From the NCBI GenBank assembly GCA_004335835.1, contig RWJK01000039.1, positions 1 to 25,077 of the forward strand: a stretch of DNA of 25,077 bases. The letters are read 5' to 3'. Shown here in pieces: positions 1 through 11,800 of the stretch; position 1 is the stretch's first letter; the number at the start of each line of letters is the position of its first letter. The stretch is from Scenedesmus sp. ARA3. Lineage: Eukaryota > Chlorophyta > Chlorophyceae > Sphaeropleales > Scenedesmaceae. The position numbers and the translations under genes are program-made. The notes beneath the pieces are model-generated. The model worked only from the letters and a program-made list of their open reading frames with translations, was not told the DNA's origin and made no database searches.

Positions 1-3000
1 CGCGTTGCTGCCAGCCAGCTCCCGGATCTTTTTGGGGCAGGCCAGCCCAGCCACCACCTTGCCATCGAGCCCCCCAGCCCTGCAGCTGCTGGCGGTGAGG
101 GCGTCCATGGCCGCAAAGAGCCAGATCTTGGGCAGGATGATGCCCATGTTGGCGATGGTGTTGAGCAGCGTGAGGTACGCGCCGCCCATCACTGCACAAT
201 TGCACAATTGGGAAACCAGCAGCAGGGGTTACTGCTAGATGTCATGGTACACTTCAAGGGCGATGATGCGCATGTTGGCGATGGTGTTGAGCAGCGCCAG
301 ATTTGCGCAGCCCACTGCACGAGCAGCATGCACAAGCAAACCAGCAACGCGGATGTTGTTGTACTGAATTTCTTGTACCGTAAATGCCAAAAGGATCAAC
401 ACCCTGACTGTGAGGCAGGCACCACCATCAAGGCAGCAGGCAAGCAGCCGCCATGCTGCCAACACCAGCGTCGCAACTACTAAAGGGGATCTGCTGCTGT
501 TGATGATGCCGGCCTCACCTGGGTCGCTGAAGGGGTTGAAGAAGGGGCCCAGCGCAGTTAACACGAACACGAGCGTCCTGCTGGTGCTGCTGCTGCTACT
601 GCTGCTGTGGCCTACACCTCAAAACCCTTCTGGCCTCACCTGGGTCACTTATGCGGTTGAAGAAGGACCCCAGCGCCGTGAACATGAGCGTGCTGCTGAA
701 TGAGGTGACCAGCCCTATTGCAGACAGCGCGCCAAACCAGCTGCTGTGCTCCATGAATGACGACGCGCCTGCAGCCAATTAATGCAGCGCGGCAAGCGCC
801 TTTGTCGTTTTTGTTCTGTAATGTCCCGCTTTAATGCACTAGCAGTGGCCACTCTGCGCAACCTGGCACAAGCAGTGATATGCTGCACAGGACTGGCATG
901 CTGACACACGCATGTGCAGAAAGCCACAAATGCAACTGTGGATGTGCATCATGATCGCGATCCTCCACCGTGCATCAGCGGTAGCAGCAGCAGCAGCGCC
1001 GCACCTGGTGGGAAGGCCCGCGCCAGTGCTGTGAGCAGCACCGCCATCAGCAGCCGCACAAAGTAGCCAGCCATGAAGGGCTGGTAGGGGCTGTGGCTGC
1101 TGGCCCACCTGTAGCAGCAGCAGCATCAAGCAATAGTTATGGGTGTTAGCCACGTTACATATACATTGTAAGGAAGAACGACACACGCAGAAGCTGTGCA
1201 ATGTCTTCAGGCATGCCTGGAAGTGACGGCGGATGAAGCACCCTCTGAAGCAAGCTTGTGTGCATTGCCAAGTGCTGCAGCACTCAAACGCCACACTCCT
1301 CGTTGCCGCTGAGTCAAGGGGGGCTAACTATGCGATACTCACCGTCCCGCCGCCACCGCAGACACCAGCTCAAGTGGGACTGCACCAGCACCAGCGCAGC
1401 CGCTGCGTCCCGAGGCATTGACCATGAAGCACCAGCCACAAGCTCAATTTCACCAAAGTTCAGGCTCAAAGCAACCGGGACGTGCGCAGTAGAGCCCAAA
1501 CAAACCCTTCTGTGGCTTACACACGCATGGAAAGAAGATGAAATAGCAAACAACGCACGCACCTGCCCGCCACCACCGCAGACACCAGCTCCACGGGGAA
1601 CTGCACCAGCACCAGCGCAGCCAGCGCCTCTTTTGCGACCCCTTTGTCCAGCAGCTTGAGGCTGGCGGCTGACTCGGCAGGGAGCACGCCCAGCCGGTAG
1701 CTCAGCAGCAGCGCAGACAGGCCCCAAATGGCCGGCAGCTGCACCTGCAGGCGTGAGATCCGCAAATCATTGACAGTGAGATAGCGCATGTGCAGCATGG
1801 TTGCTTGTACCTTGTTGGTTATTGCTTTGCGCTTTGTACATAAGACAGAGCCTACAAGCAGACCCCACATAGCCGGCAGCTGCACCTGCAGGCAGGTGAT
1901 GCAGCATGGTGCAACGGGAGCAAAGGGGCCGTTCAGCACATGCGCAGCATTGTTATGAGACAGCTCAACGACTGCAGCTCACTGACTAACAGCTCCGCTG
2001 CACTAGCACACCAGCAATCAAGCGAACCCGTGACTGGTCAACGGGCATACTGGTACGCATCACAGCTCCAACCTGTCACCCCTGTACACAGGTATGTTAC
2101 TGACTCCTCAGGCCACTCACCACCTCCCACAGCTGCACATACGCAGCCCTGATCTCCCGCCATCTACTGCCCCAGTCATCACCCCCATCTGCTGCTGCTG
2201 CTGCTGCTGCTGCTACTGCTCCCCCATTTGCCAGCAGGCACTGCGCATCAGCGCTGCCGCTGCTGCTCTTGCTCTTCACGCTGCCTGCCTTCCGCTGCTG
2301 CTTCTCATCTGCTTCATCCGCTGCTGCTGCTGCTGAGTCAGCCAGGTGGTCCTCCTCCTGCTTGAACAGCGCAATGGCCAAAGTAACTGCTGTGAAAGCC
2401 CAGCCCCAAAATGCGATATAGCCCTTCAGGCTGACCAGGGCCTCCGGGTGAGAAGGCTGCAGGTGCAGCAGGCCTGCAATTGCAGAATGACAACCACCAT
2501 TAGATGCAGGTGGTAGCAGTGGTTGGTCAGATTGCAGTAGCACAATATGGTACAACATTAGGAATGCACAGGCACAGACAAGCTGCAACCAACAGCATGT
2601 CGAGTGACAGGCTGCAGGTGCAGGAAGCATACAGACAGGTGCAAAGTGTGCGATACTTAGCTGGAAGAAAGCACAAGCAGCACACTTGTGCAATATGGAC
2701 AAGAGCACCACTTAATGCAAGGCAATCAGCCAAAACCCCATGCTCAACACCAACACAACAGCAGATTACAGCAGCAGCACTGCTGGCCGCACCTGCCAGT
2801 GTACTGTTGCCTCGAATGTACTTGTTGCAAAACTCTGCATTACTCAGCGCCAGGAAGATAGTAAAGCTTGTGAAGTAGCCAGTGTTCATGCCCAGGGTCT
2901 GGCAGGTGGACGCATACTCGATGTGGTGCGGCGGCAGCAGCGTCAGCGCCCAGCCATCCACAGCTATGTCCTGCAGCCAACAACAGCAGAAATGTCCAGC

Positions 3001-4135
3001 ATCAGCAAGGGTGTCTGCTTGCCAGCTTCACTGGCAGCCCATTGTGCTGCAGTCCAGCCAAAAGCAAAGCATACAAGCAAGACAAGCACGCAGAGCTGGA
3101 CGCTGTCCTGACAGATGAAAACAAACAACACAGATGCAACACCTTGGCTGTGCAGGGACGCCTACAACCACTGCCAAAGCCCCTCGGCATGTAGACATTG
3201 AAAATTCTGTGACGAATGCTTCCACAACACTGAGCTATCGCTCTTGCCTGCCGACCTGCCGTCCCCACCGCACACCTGTGTTGCCGCGAGCAGCACAAAA
3301 AAGAAGAACAGCACCGTCAGCGGCACCACGGCTCCTGCCTCATACTGCTGCTGGATCCAGCCCGCGCCGCAAATCAGCAGCGCAGCGGACGCCAGCTGCA
3401 CCGGCACGATCCAAGACTTGCGGCGGCCGAATGCAGCTGAATACACCGAGTCTACAATGGGGCTCCACAGCAGCTTGAAGCTGTAAGGGTAACCAGCCAT
3501 TGAGAAGACGCCCATCTGCGTCATTGACAGCTTCGCTTGCAGGAGGAAGGGCCTGCAGCAATGCGGTGATGCACAGGTGGGCGGGTGATTTGGGGTGGGG
3601 GTGTGACAAAGCGGTGGGCTAGGCACTACATGATGTTGCTTGTGCTTGCTGTGAAGCTGGCAGCACGGCTTGCTTGGACGCAAACAACATGCAGCAGCAG
3701 AACATAGCTGTTGCCCCCAGGTGGTCAGGTGCAAGCGCTCCCCAACCAAACCTGCTGTTGCTGCAGCTACCATGTTGCTCACATTGCTCCCATAGTGAGC
3801 CCGAGAGGGATGCCTTGCATCGCATACAGCAGCACCAGCAGCGCCATATTTGCCCACTCATGCGGAGTGATGCGCTGCTCGCCGTGCTTGTGATGATGGT
3901 GGTGGTGGTGCTGCTGCTGCTGCTCTTGCTGCTGCTTGTGTGGCGGTGCTGCTGCAGCGCCTGCAGCCTCTGCTGCTGCCTGCAAGGTGCTGCCCACCAC
4001 AGCAGCAGGCCTTGCAGGAACGCTGCTGTTGATGTTGCCCTCATCATCACTGCTGCTGCCGCTTGTTGAGGAGCATGGCTCAGAGGGGAAAGTGCGGTGG
4101 GTGCCATTGAAGTCGATTTCAAGCGATGCGCGCAT
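1..4135 (-). CDS. SLC33A1: Acetyl-CoA transporter, SLC33A1/AT-1 family (3' end cut by window)
   Basis: This is a multi-pass major-facilitator-like carrier. Characterised members import acetyl-CoA into the ER lumen. Exons read on the minus strand: 4135-3783, 3552-3276, 2970-2793, 2473-2121, 1744-1563, 1108-1005, 768-640 and 191 to the window start. All junctions are GT-AG and phases agree, giving 589 codons so far; the C-terminus is missing. Family landmarks appear in order: LLYAMQGIPLGL (membrane helix 1), LLWSPIVDSVY then FGRRKSW, DIAVDGWALTLL, FCNKYIRG, and near the edge GGAYLTLLNTIANMG. The N-terminal tail before helix 1 is long and low-complexity, with a Gln run and seven His in a row. 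An alanine-rich charged loop in exon 4 (about 2150-2340) contains a GCA/CTG triplet tract. ATG 4162 is an alternative in-frame start. Introns hold four exon-edge echoes. The family call is firm; the algal substrate is inferred from animal homologues. Confidence 0.88.
252..314 (-). repeat. Echo of AT-1 exon 8 head
   Basis: The minus strand shows an acceptor (gtgcag) followed by a frame reading LALLNTIANMRII. It mirrors the true exon 8 start at 191, which reads LTLLNTIANMGII. The copy lies upstream of the true exon, is diverged, and reaches a stop near 238. It looks like a truncated tandem duplicate of the acceptor and exon head. Confidence 0.85.
519..567 (-). repeat. Echo of AT-1 exon 7 tail with donor
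   Basis: The copy reads LTALGPFFNPFSDPG followed by gtgagg. The true exon 7 tail at 640 reads FTALGSFFNRISDPG followed by the same donor sequence. The echo lies downstream of the true exon, inside intron 7, with frame and donor intact. Confidence 0.87.
1343..1409 (-). repeat. Echo of AT-1 exon 5 tail with donor
   Basis: The minus strand matches the last ~65 nt of exon 5 (true end 1563): shared GCGCTGGTGCTGGTGCAGT, then a GAGCTGGTGTCTGCGGTGG stretch, and finally a gtgagt donor. About one base is lost in the middle, so the echo is frameshifted relative to the exon. Confidence 0.85.
1858..1885 (-). repeat. Echo of AT-1 exon 5 head
   Basis: An acceptor (cctgcag) is followed by a frame reading VQLPAMWGL, mirroring the true exon 5 head VQLPAIWGL at 1744. 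It lies about 140 nt upstream. Exon 5 is the one exon of this gene with echoes at both edges. Confidence 0.85.
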
Positions 4136-4503
4136 ATGGCGCTTGTGCGGCTGGGTCACCATGGCCCAACTGCAGAAGCACTGCCTGCTGGATTGCTTTG
4201 CTGCTGGCGCTGTTACTGGCAGCTGGTGCGGCAGCGCAATGAGCAAAAGTGTCCTGCAGAGTCATGGCAAAGGAATCAGTTTGAGCGCAAATACAATGCA
4301 GCAGGCTGATTCAGTGGACAGTGTGGCATGGTCGTTGTACAGTTTGCCCGTCAGACTGCGCAACTCTAATGGACGAGTTCACAGCATGCTATTCTCTTTG
4401 CTGCAAACACCGTTCAACCTGCAGGCACCTGCCACATTGCCCACAAATCATCCTGCGCCCGTCTTCTATACATACCGTGTGCCTGCCTCCTGGCAGTTGC
4501 TGG

Positions 4504-5061
4504 TTAACTGTCTTGTGCAGCTGCAGCCGCTGCTGGCACTGCTGCTGGCTGGGGCTTGGGGATGGGCTGTGCTCCCTTGCAGCGGCCTGTCTTTTCCTTT
4601 GCAATGTCCTGGTGCGACTCCAAGCAGGCCTCAAGCAGTGCTGCCCTATCCTGACAACGCTGAGGGATCACAGGTGCCTTTCCGTAGGAAGCGCCGATGC
4701 CTATGCAATCCTCAATGGCGCGTACTGCACAGTGCAACAGCAGCAGCACAGGTGGTTTGGCAGTTGCTACAGCTTGCAGGATGGGTGTGAGAAGCAATAC
4801 ATGCGGTGGCTGCCACTGCAAGCTGCCGGAATGCATGTTCAGCTGTCAAGTGAATGTACTGGACCTATCTGATAGATAGAGCGACTGGCAGCAGGCGAAA
4901 ATTGCATGCAGCAGCTGCTGCTCACCCTCTGCTGGGCACAGGCTAGCGAAGATGCACCAGCCTGCAGCTGCTGTCAGGCCTGCACAAATCCAATCTGCGT
5001 CTTTCTTGGCTTTTCGCTGGCAGTCTTCGAGCGCCTTGAGAACGCGAGGGCACGAAGGCAT
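4504..5061 (-). CDS. Small cysteine-rich CX9C (CHCH-like) protein, 118 aa
   Basis: Two exons on the minus strand, 5061-4926 and 4724-4504, joined by a gtgagc donor and a gtgcag acceptor with matching phase. The protein starts MPSCPRVLKALEDC and is rich in spaced cysteines. C4-C14 is a CX9C pair. A second CX9C pair lies in the stretch beginning RCQDRAALLEAC. Further Cys occur in WIC, GWC, SLC and EDCIG. The C-terminus is a Lys/Pro/Ala tail ending QDS. Twin-CX9C proteins are usually imported into the mitochondrial intermembrane space and folded by the Mia40 relay. That role is inferred from spacing alone, because I cannot name a specific family. The ATG at 5061 is the only start giving the cysteine motif. 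The gene sits between the AT-1 5' end and the LysM 3' end on the same strand. Confidence 0.7.
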
Positions 5062-6045
5062 GAGTGTGTGGTGTCAGTATGTGAGAGTGTTGACGACTGC
5101 AGCACGGGCAAATAAATCACCTCAAAGAATTAAATGGAGATTGATCACCGCGTTCGTCGCTCACCAGGGACTCCATGTCACTAACATGCGGTACATGTCT
5201 TGCTGCTGTTACGCTGGGAAGAGGGTCAGCTCGCTAAGCCTGAGGTATTTTCAGACCACCGCCAGCGTCTTGGCGATGTACAGCCTTCTTACAATGAACT
5301 CATTCGTCTAGGGCACTACTTGTGCAGAATAAAGCACCAAAAAAACATTCACGCTTGCTGTGGCAGGCATCCTGACGCACCCAGCCACAAGCAGCATTGC
5401 TTCAAATGCTGGCGCTGTGCATCAGCAGCTGGGATTGCCCTGCTGCCTTCCAACTCAATTGCAGCAAGCCAAGCACGAGCAGCTGCTGCTTATGCATCGC
5501 AGGGCACTGTTAGCCACTTGCATGCACTGCCACTTGAGCGCTCAACCTGGACCCCCTGCTGCCGCAGCATACAGTGTATGCACAGACGCTGAGGAGCGCA
5601 CATACTGCACTCAGCCACCAGCTGGCTCTCACAGCCAAACTCAAGCAATGCAGTGACGCCAAATGCAACACCGCAAGTCATGTCGCCTGCGCCTGAGGGT
5701 TCGTCAATGTTGTCTTGCGTTTTACAGCAACACCTTGCGGCATATTGCATGATAACCAGCTATCGCTGCATGAACACACACAGTTGATATGAGCCAGAAC
5801 ATAACTCCTGCCTGCAACACTCCCATGCCTGAATGCACACGCAGGCCAAACATCGCTGCCTCTACACACTGCTCAGCTCGCACACCCTCACACTGACCTA
5901 CAGCAAGCCAATGCCACAGACCACATAATTGCGTTGCCCACTCCAATACAACACCCCTGACACACCTGACCATGCCCCATTCACTTGCACACAGCACCTC
6001 TGCCAGAGCAGCAGTGCCTCACCAACTCCCAGCCGCCCCACTGCC
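5062..6045. other. Intergenic region between the CX9C gene and the LysM gene
   Basis: No convincing coding exon was found on either strand; the open frames are short and match no family. The CX9C promoter and 5' leader should lie just above 5061. The LysM 3' UTR should lie below 6046. TTACA (minus-strand TGTAA) at 5722-5726 is a candidate polyadenylation signal for LysM, about 320 nt past its stop. Confidence 0.6.
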
Positions 6046-8558
6046 TCAATCCCCTTTCGTATCCTTGCGGGGTGGCAGCGCTGCCAGCCCCGTTCCCCGC
6101 GCTAACAAGTCTATACTGCTGCTGGCGCCGCTGCCGCTGTTTGTCACACTTGGCAACCGCCCGCTGCGTGAGCCCAGCACAGCGTCCGCTACATCGCCAA
6201 AGCCAGCAGCTTGGCCGGGGCCGGCTAGTGCTGGCTGGCTTGCTGCACGCTTGATCTTCTGCACGAGACTGCTGCCCCCTTGGCTGATGACATTGCCCAG
6301 CTGGTGCCACGCTGTGCTGCTGCTGCTGCCGGTGCTGCCTTGGTCGCTGTGCGCAAAGTTGTGCAAGCTGCGCCGGCCGTTGGGACTCGCTGCTGAACAG
6401 AAAAAGCAGGGCAGTGCAAAAAAGAAACACATCTTGAGACAGGAGCAAAAATGGCAAGTGTTGTTCACTGCTGCGGCCGATGTTGAATGCGTGCATGCCT
6501 GCTGATAGCTGCCGTCAACTACGGCGGCACATTGAAAAGTCCGCATGGAATGACTACATGATGACATGCTTGCATGCCAATTGCAGCTCTGTTGGTCACA
6601 CATGCCGCTGCTTACCACCTAGCATGCACGCACAGGCCGGCAGCTGCTGCAGTGTGGCGATGCACGCTGCAGGCTGCCTTCTGGCACGCCTCACGCAGGC
6701 AGAGATAGCTGAGATGGCTGGCTGGTGTCCAGGCAGCGCCTGCTGTCCCTTGAAGACTCACGTAGGCACGAGCTGGTGATCCCATTGGCGGGCAGGGCTG
6801 CCTGCGCTGCTGCTGCAGCATTCGACAGCCAGCCCACCGCAGCCTCTGCTGCGTGGGTTAGCTGCGTGGCTGCGCTGCTGGCATGCCTGCTGCTACTGCT
6901 GCTGCCGAGGTTGCTGTCGGTCTTTGTTCGCCGCCGCACCCGGTCGCTGCCATACCCTGCAAACAAGCAACAGCACAGCAGCAATGACAGCAAAGTAGTC
7001 AGCATAATGCCTCCAACACCTGCTACACACATTCTGCTAATGCAGATGCAAGTAAATTGCCTGGCAGGCCTGTTGCTCAATGTGCTACTACTGCTTCGTC
7101 CACCTATCAGCTCCCCATTTCACATCGCTGCTGTGCTGCTACTGCATGAGCACACTTGACCAGATGTTCCATTGCTTACCGTATGCTGAGCTGTCCATGT
7201 TGCGCTCTATCAGCTCCACATCCCCGGGCTCCGATGACGACTTGTCGCTGCGCCTGCTGTAGGGTGTGCCAGGGTCATCTGCAAATGTTGAGGTGCACAC
7301 AGTTAATCCTATGTCATGCCAATGCAAGCTGTGATTGCTACATGAGCAATGTGAGGAATACAGGCACCTGAACAGCTGAAGCACTGCTTCTAGCAGGCGG
7401 TGATGTGGCACGAAGACGGGCATTAGAGCGCTGCTGACCTCACCACCTGCTGCATCACACAAAGACAGCACAGCTGGGGCCGCTGCAGCTGACATCATGC
7501 CCTGCTGCTGCTCACCGTCTACTGCTTCGCTGCCGAAGACAGACGAGCGCGACGCCGTTGGGGAGCCAGGCAGCTGCGTGATGCTGACAGTGCCAGGCGC
7601 CTTGCGCTCCTTGGCGTTCAGCGATGCATCGCGGCCATAGCCCGACATCAAGCGCGCAAACAGCACCTGTGCCTCCTCCCTGCAAGCCGGTGAAGTCAGG
7701 GCAGCGTGTCAGCGCCAGCAAGAGAGGTTGACAGTTGCACTGTGCTGATGACCTGGGGGTAACCGCGCGCGCACCACGTGGCTAGTGCTCACGGAACAGG
7801 CATGTGCAACGGCGGCGCAATAGGGCTGCAATCTGCACTATACAGACGTGCATGTAATGGCAGCTGCCTGTAGTAACTATCTTGCCGCTTCAGGCTGTCC
7901 TAGCACGCTGTCAGGCGGACAAGTTATCAAGCTCACCCTATAGGCAGCTGTGCAGTGGGTATCTTGATGAACTCCCGAGCAAACATTGCGTTGTCAGAGA
8001 GGATGCCATTGGCTCGCTTGATGTCTGACACCTGCACAAGCAGGCAACCCCGGCGCAGCAGCAACAACCTCGTCACACCACTGTCTAGGCCACGCGCACA
8101 TAGCAGCACACCCTGCTGCAGCGAAAAGCTGAAAGCCGACCCACACACTACGCCGATATGCCAAAATTCTACGTCAACCGTGCTGACCACGGGCAGGCAT
8201 GCAACTTTGCCAGCAGCAAGCAACCTCCCATCAGGCACCTAGACACCAGCTGCTGTAGCATCGCACCGTGATGTTGTACTTGATTGCAAGTCCGGCGAGT
8301 GTGTCCATCTTGCTAACCTGTAAGGAATTGCAGAGGGAACAGCGTCAAGCATGCCAAACGGGACAGCAACGCAGCGCAGGAAGTACCGGTAGTCCCAGGA
8401 TGCTCTCCCACCTTGTGGTACACGAAACCATCGCTTCGTGGATTTGAAGGGCCGTCAATTGTTCCATTACCGGGATTTGAGCCGATGCAGCTGCCGTCAG
8501 ACGAAGGCGTCGCGTCTGTGCCTTCCCCGTTCGCTTGCCTGCCATACTCTGCTGCCAT
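6046..8558 (-). CDS. LysM-domain protein, 365 aa, plant type
   Basis: Seven exons on the minus strand: 8558-8412, 8317-8267, 8031-7937, 7679-7516, 7278-7180, 6956-6762 and 6392-6046. All are GT-AG with matching phases, ending in TGA. One LysM domain spans exons 1-3. It reads VYHKVSKMDTLAGLAIKYN and then VSDIKRANGILSDNAMFA followed by FIKIPT. This is the plant and algal intracellular LysM pattern (tyrosine-histidine-lysine start, DIKRAN helix, IPT end). The remaining ~240 residues are Ser/Ala-rich and low-complexity. They include VLFARLMSGYGRD and a basic RVRRRTKTDS segment, with no clear second domain and no transmembrane helix. No signal peptide is evident at the chosen start. LysM modules bind N-acetylglucosamine-containing glycans in many proteins, but single-LysM plant proteins of this type are poorly characterised. 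I saw no exon-edge echoes in its introns. Confidence 0.82.
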
Positions 8559-8865
8559 TCGGCCACAGGAGCCTCAAGGCCCTGCTTGTACGACTTTGAA
8601 TTAATGTTTCATGTTCTCAAGCAGCGTCGGTGAGGTCTGGTCCCACCACTCGCGAGTGCTCAGGCAACAGCCTAGTGCCGGGCTGCTTTGACTGCCTCGT
8701 GTGAGCTCAAATCAGTAAGTATGTAGCAGACGTAAAGGGTTTTAGAAGCACGCCCAATGAGCAAGTAAATGAAGACCTGCTCTTCAGCTCAATGCACACA
8801 GCTTCTCTGGTGTCTCAAAAGCGCTCAAACACAGAGGAAAACAATCGCATATACTAGCTGATGCT
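8559..8865. other. Short intergenic gap upstream of the LysM gene
   Basis: About 307 nt between the 3' end of the unidentified gene and the LysM start, both minus strand. It should hold one 3' UTR and the LysM promoter. I saw no TGTAA signal for the upstream gene and no further coding signal. Confidence 0.5.
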
Positions 8866-11800
8866 TCAGATGGCTGAGTGATGACTCTGCATCAGTGCCA
8901 GGCACTCTGCTGTACCTGACCAGAACCGCCCCAGAACCTCTGTCACGCCACTGCTAAAGTCTCCTGTGAAAGCATGCTGATGCAGCTGCGTGGTTGCTCC
9001 TGCACTAGCAACCAAAAGGTTGGTTGCTGCAAGCATCAGCATAGGCTCGCCCAATGGTTTGCTGCCAAACACCTGCTGCACTGACGCGAGGACCTCAAAA
9101 CCGCCATAACGACTGCATCAGGTATGCCAGCGTTCCTTTGCCGTTCCTCACAGCCAGCAGCGCCCCAGGGCATATGCTCAGCCCATCACCTACTGGAACC
9201 TTCGCCGTTAGCTCACAAAACAGAGGCCTTGCTGCACCACCCCTGCATCATGTGGCGGACAGGCAGAGCACAAGCGACAACATATGTGGTAGAGTCAGCA
9301 TGGCCAGACAAGTGAACTCTTGGTTTGACAAAACGGCACATTGCACATGTCTACAAAGAAGTTATACCGGCTTGTGTCATTCCAGCTGAAATGAAACCCT
9401 TGAAAGCACACCATGCCCCTGTGTGATTATCCCACGTCAGCAGCAAAGCCCTGCCGCCTCAGCAGCAAAGCCCTGCAGCCTCTTCAACCCTCATACACTC
9501 AACACCACACACTACAACTGAACCCTTCAAAACCCACCTGAATGCTGCATGCTGTGTTGAGGGCTTGCCCACCACCAGTGCAGCCTCAAAGCCTTCTGTG
9601 TCTGGTGTGCCAAACAGCCCTACACCCCAGCCTGGCTGGCCGCCTGCTGGCCGCTCAGCCCAGGCTGTGGCGGTCAGCGCATCACGCACTGGCAGCACGC
9701 CTGCAGGAGCATGTCATTGTCATCGAACGTAAGTGTAACAGTGATAGGAGAACACATTATGTGGGAGAGCAAACCCACATCGCAAGCAACCTGCCCACCA
9801 TCATAATCAGCTGCATTGGTGAGGTGTAACGAGCTCAAGGCGAATGCAGCTGCGTCCCATGTACAACACGTTGCATTGTTGCGGCATGCAGCTTGTTCTC
9901 AACGTTGTGTGGCACAACTTCTGCAGTTTACGTAAGCAGGTACAATGTCACAGCTGCACAGTCTCTCTCACCTGCTATGCCTAGCACCGTGCCAGCTGCT
10001 GCATCACTGCCTGTACTGCTGCTGCCGGGAGCCTGCACACCCAAGAAGCGAAGCCGTGCCTGGTCACTGCTGCTGCTGCTGCTGCCGCTGCCATCCTCAG
10101 CAGCATCCGCAGCAGCTGCTGCCTTTCTAGGTCTGCACTTTGCAGCTATCAGTGAAAGTGAATGACCCTCGTGGCCGTTCAGCTGCAGCTTTGCTAAACT
10201 GGTTTTGCCAGCACCTGCAGCAGTTGCAGCAGCAGACACCCAACATGTGTTTCCTGTTTGCTAACAGCACGGTCTGCAGCCGCACGGCCGCCACATATCT
10301 AATGGCTGGCAATGATGAGGAGCTGTGCGCAGCTTTCATGCGCTTCGCAGCACAGTAACAGCCAAGGCCAACATGCATCACATTTGCCTGCAACTTGCCA
10401 TGTTGCATACAACGCACAACCAGCTGCTCCACTGGAGTATAGTGGCACTATGCCACCCACCTCCCACAAAGAAGCCTGCAGTGGCAGACAGCCGCCCCCT
10501 GCTGATGTTAACCGCTTTGCCACTGCCCAGCCTGTCAAGCACAGACAGGCCATGACCTTGCCGCAGCGCTGATGTGACGCCATAGTCGGCTGTGTGGGTC
10601 ATGTACAAAGCACAGCACAGACACAGCAGAGACACAGCAGTGTCATTTGATCGACAGCTTTGGGTCGGTTTAGGGATTCAACCCGGGCCACCTACATCAA
10701 CATGCAGCGGTATGCTGGGCAGTTGTTGTCACGCCCACTCCGTCAACAAGATGGGTGAAATAAATACACCACGCATCGTCACTGTTTGAAGTAGGCAGCG
10801 TTGACGATACGTTATGTCAAGCATTGTGCAGCACAGGCAACACAAAAATCCCACCTTGGATGGGTGTAACAGCTCTGCCAATGGCATCTATACTGCCACC
10901 CAGCGGGGCTATCAGCAGCTGCAGCGACTTCTTTATCTGCACCCGGTACAGCAACTGTGCAGAAGGACGAGGCCAGCAGGCCAGCAGCAGCAGGAGCGGC
11001 AGCAGCACAAGAACGCTGCAGTGAGCACACATAGGGACCACAATGCACAGCAATAGGAAACAGCTGGCCACACAGTAGCACGTCACAACGAATTCATTCG
11101 CAATGACAACGTCAATGCCTGACTTTGCTGCTAGACTTGCTGCTTGACTTTGTCAGGCCACACAGCCGTACACAACGGTGTCCAACCAGCAAGCCTTTAA
11201 CCAACTGTACATGCAGCCACCAGCCAGCCACATCCTGCTGAAGCAGACTCTCCGTCACAGCCTCACCCGCTGCAGCTGCAGCAGCGGCTGGCCATCCTGC
11301 TGTGGCATGTGTGCCAGCTCTGCTGTAATGCGACGCTTGCCACCAGCCAACACGGAGTGCAGCATCAGCCGGCCATCAGCCTGGCCTGCAGCCCCTAGGG
11401 CATGCAGCATGCCCAGTGTGTCTGCCCCTTGGCTCTCCTGTGAGTAGACACAGCACAGCGACATGAGGAAAGTGCAACAGTGTGAAGATACGACAGTCAG
11501 CTGATCGCCAACGGACAAAACATAGCACCACTGCCAGTTGAATCACGAGCCGTGTGACACAAGAAAGAGTATGAGGCGTATCCACCAAGGGAAAAGCTGG
11601 CCTGCGAAAAGGCTCAGCTCAGATGCCAAGAGTAGTAGCATGCCATTGATGCAACTAACTCACCACAGTCCACGGCAGCACACCAGCAGCGGAGAACCAG
11701 CCCGTCAGGCGCACAGGCGCCCGGCCCCAGCTGCTGGCGCTGCTGCCGGTTGCATTCTGCAGCTCCCAATCATCTGCTGCCTCTGCCTCTTCTGCTGCTG

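Noticed and set aside
2094..2336. Plus-strand frame rich in Cys and Leu
   Set aside because: It is the reverse reading of the alanine-coding triplet tract in AT-1 exon 4.
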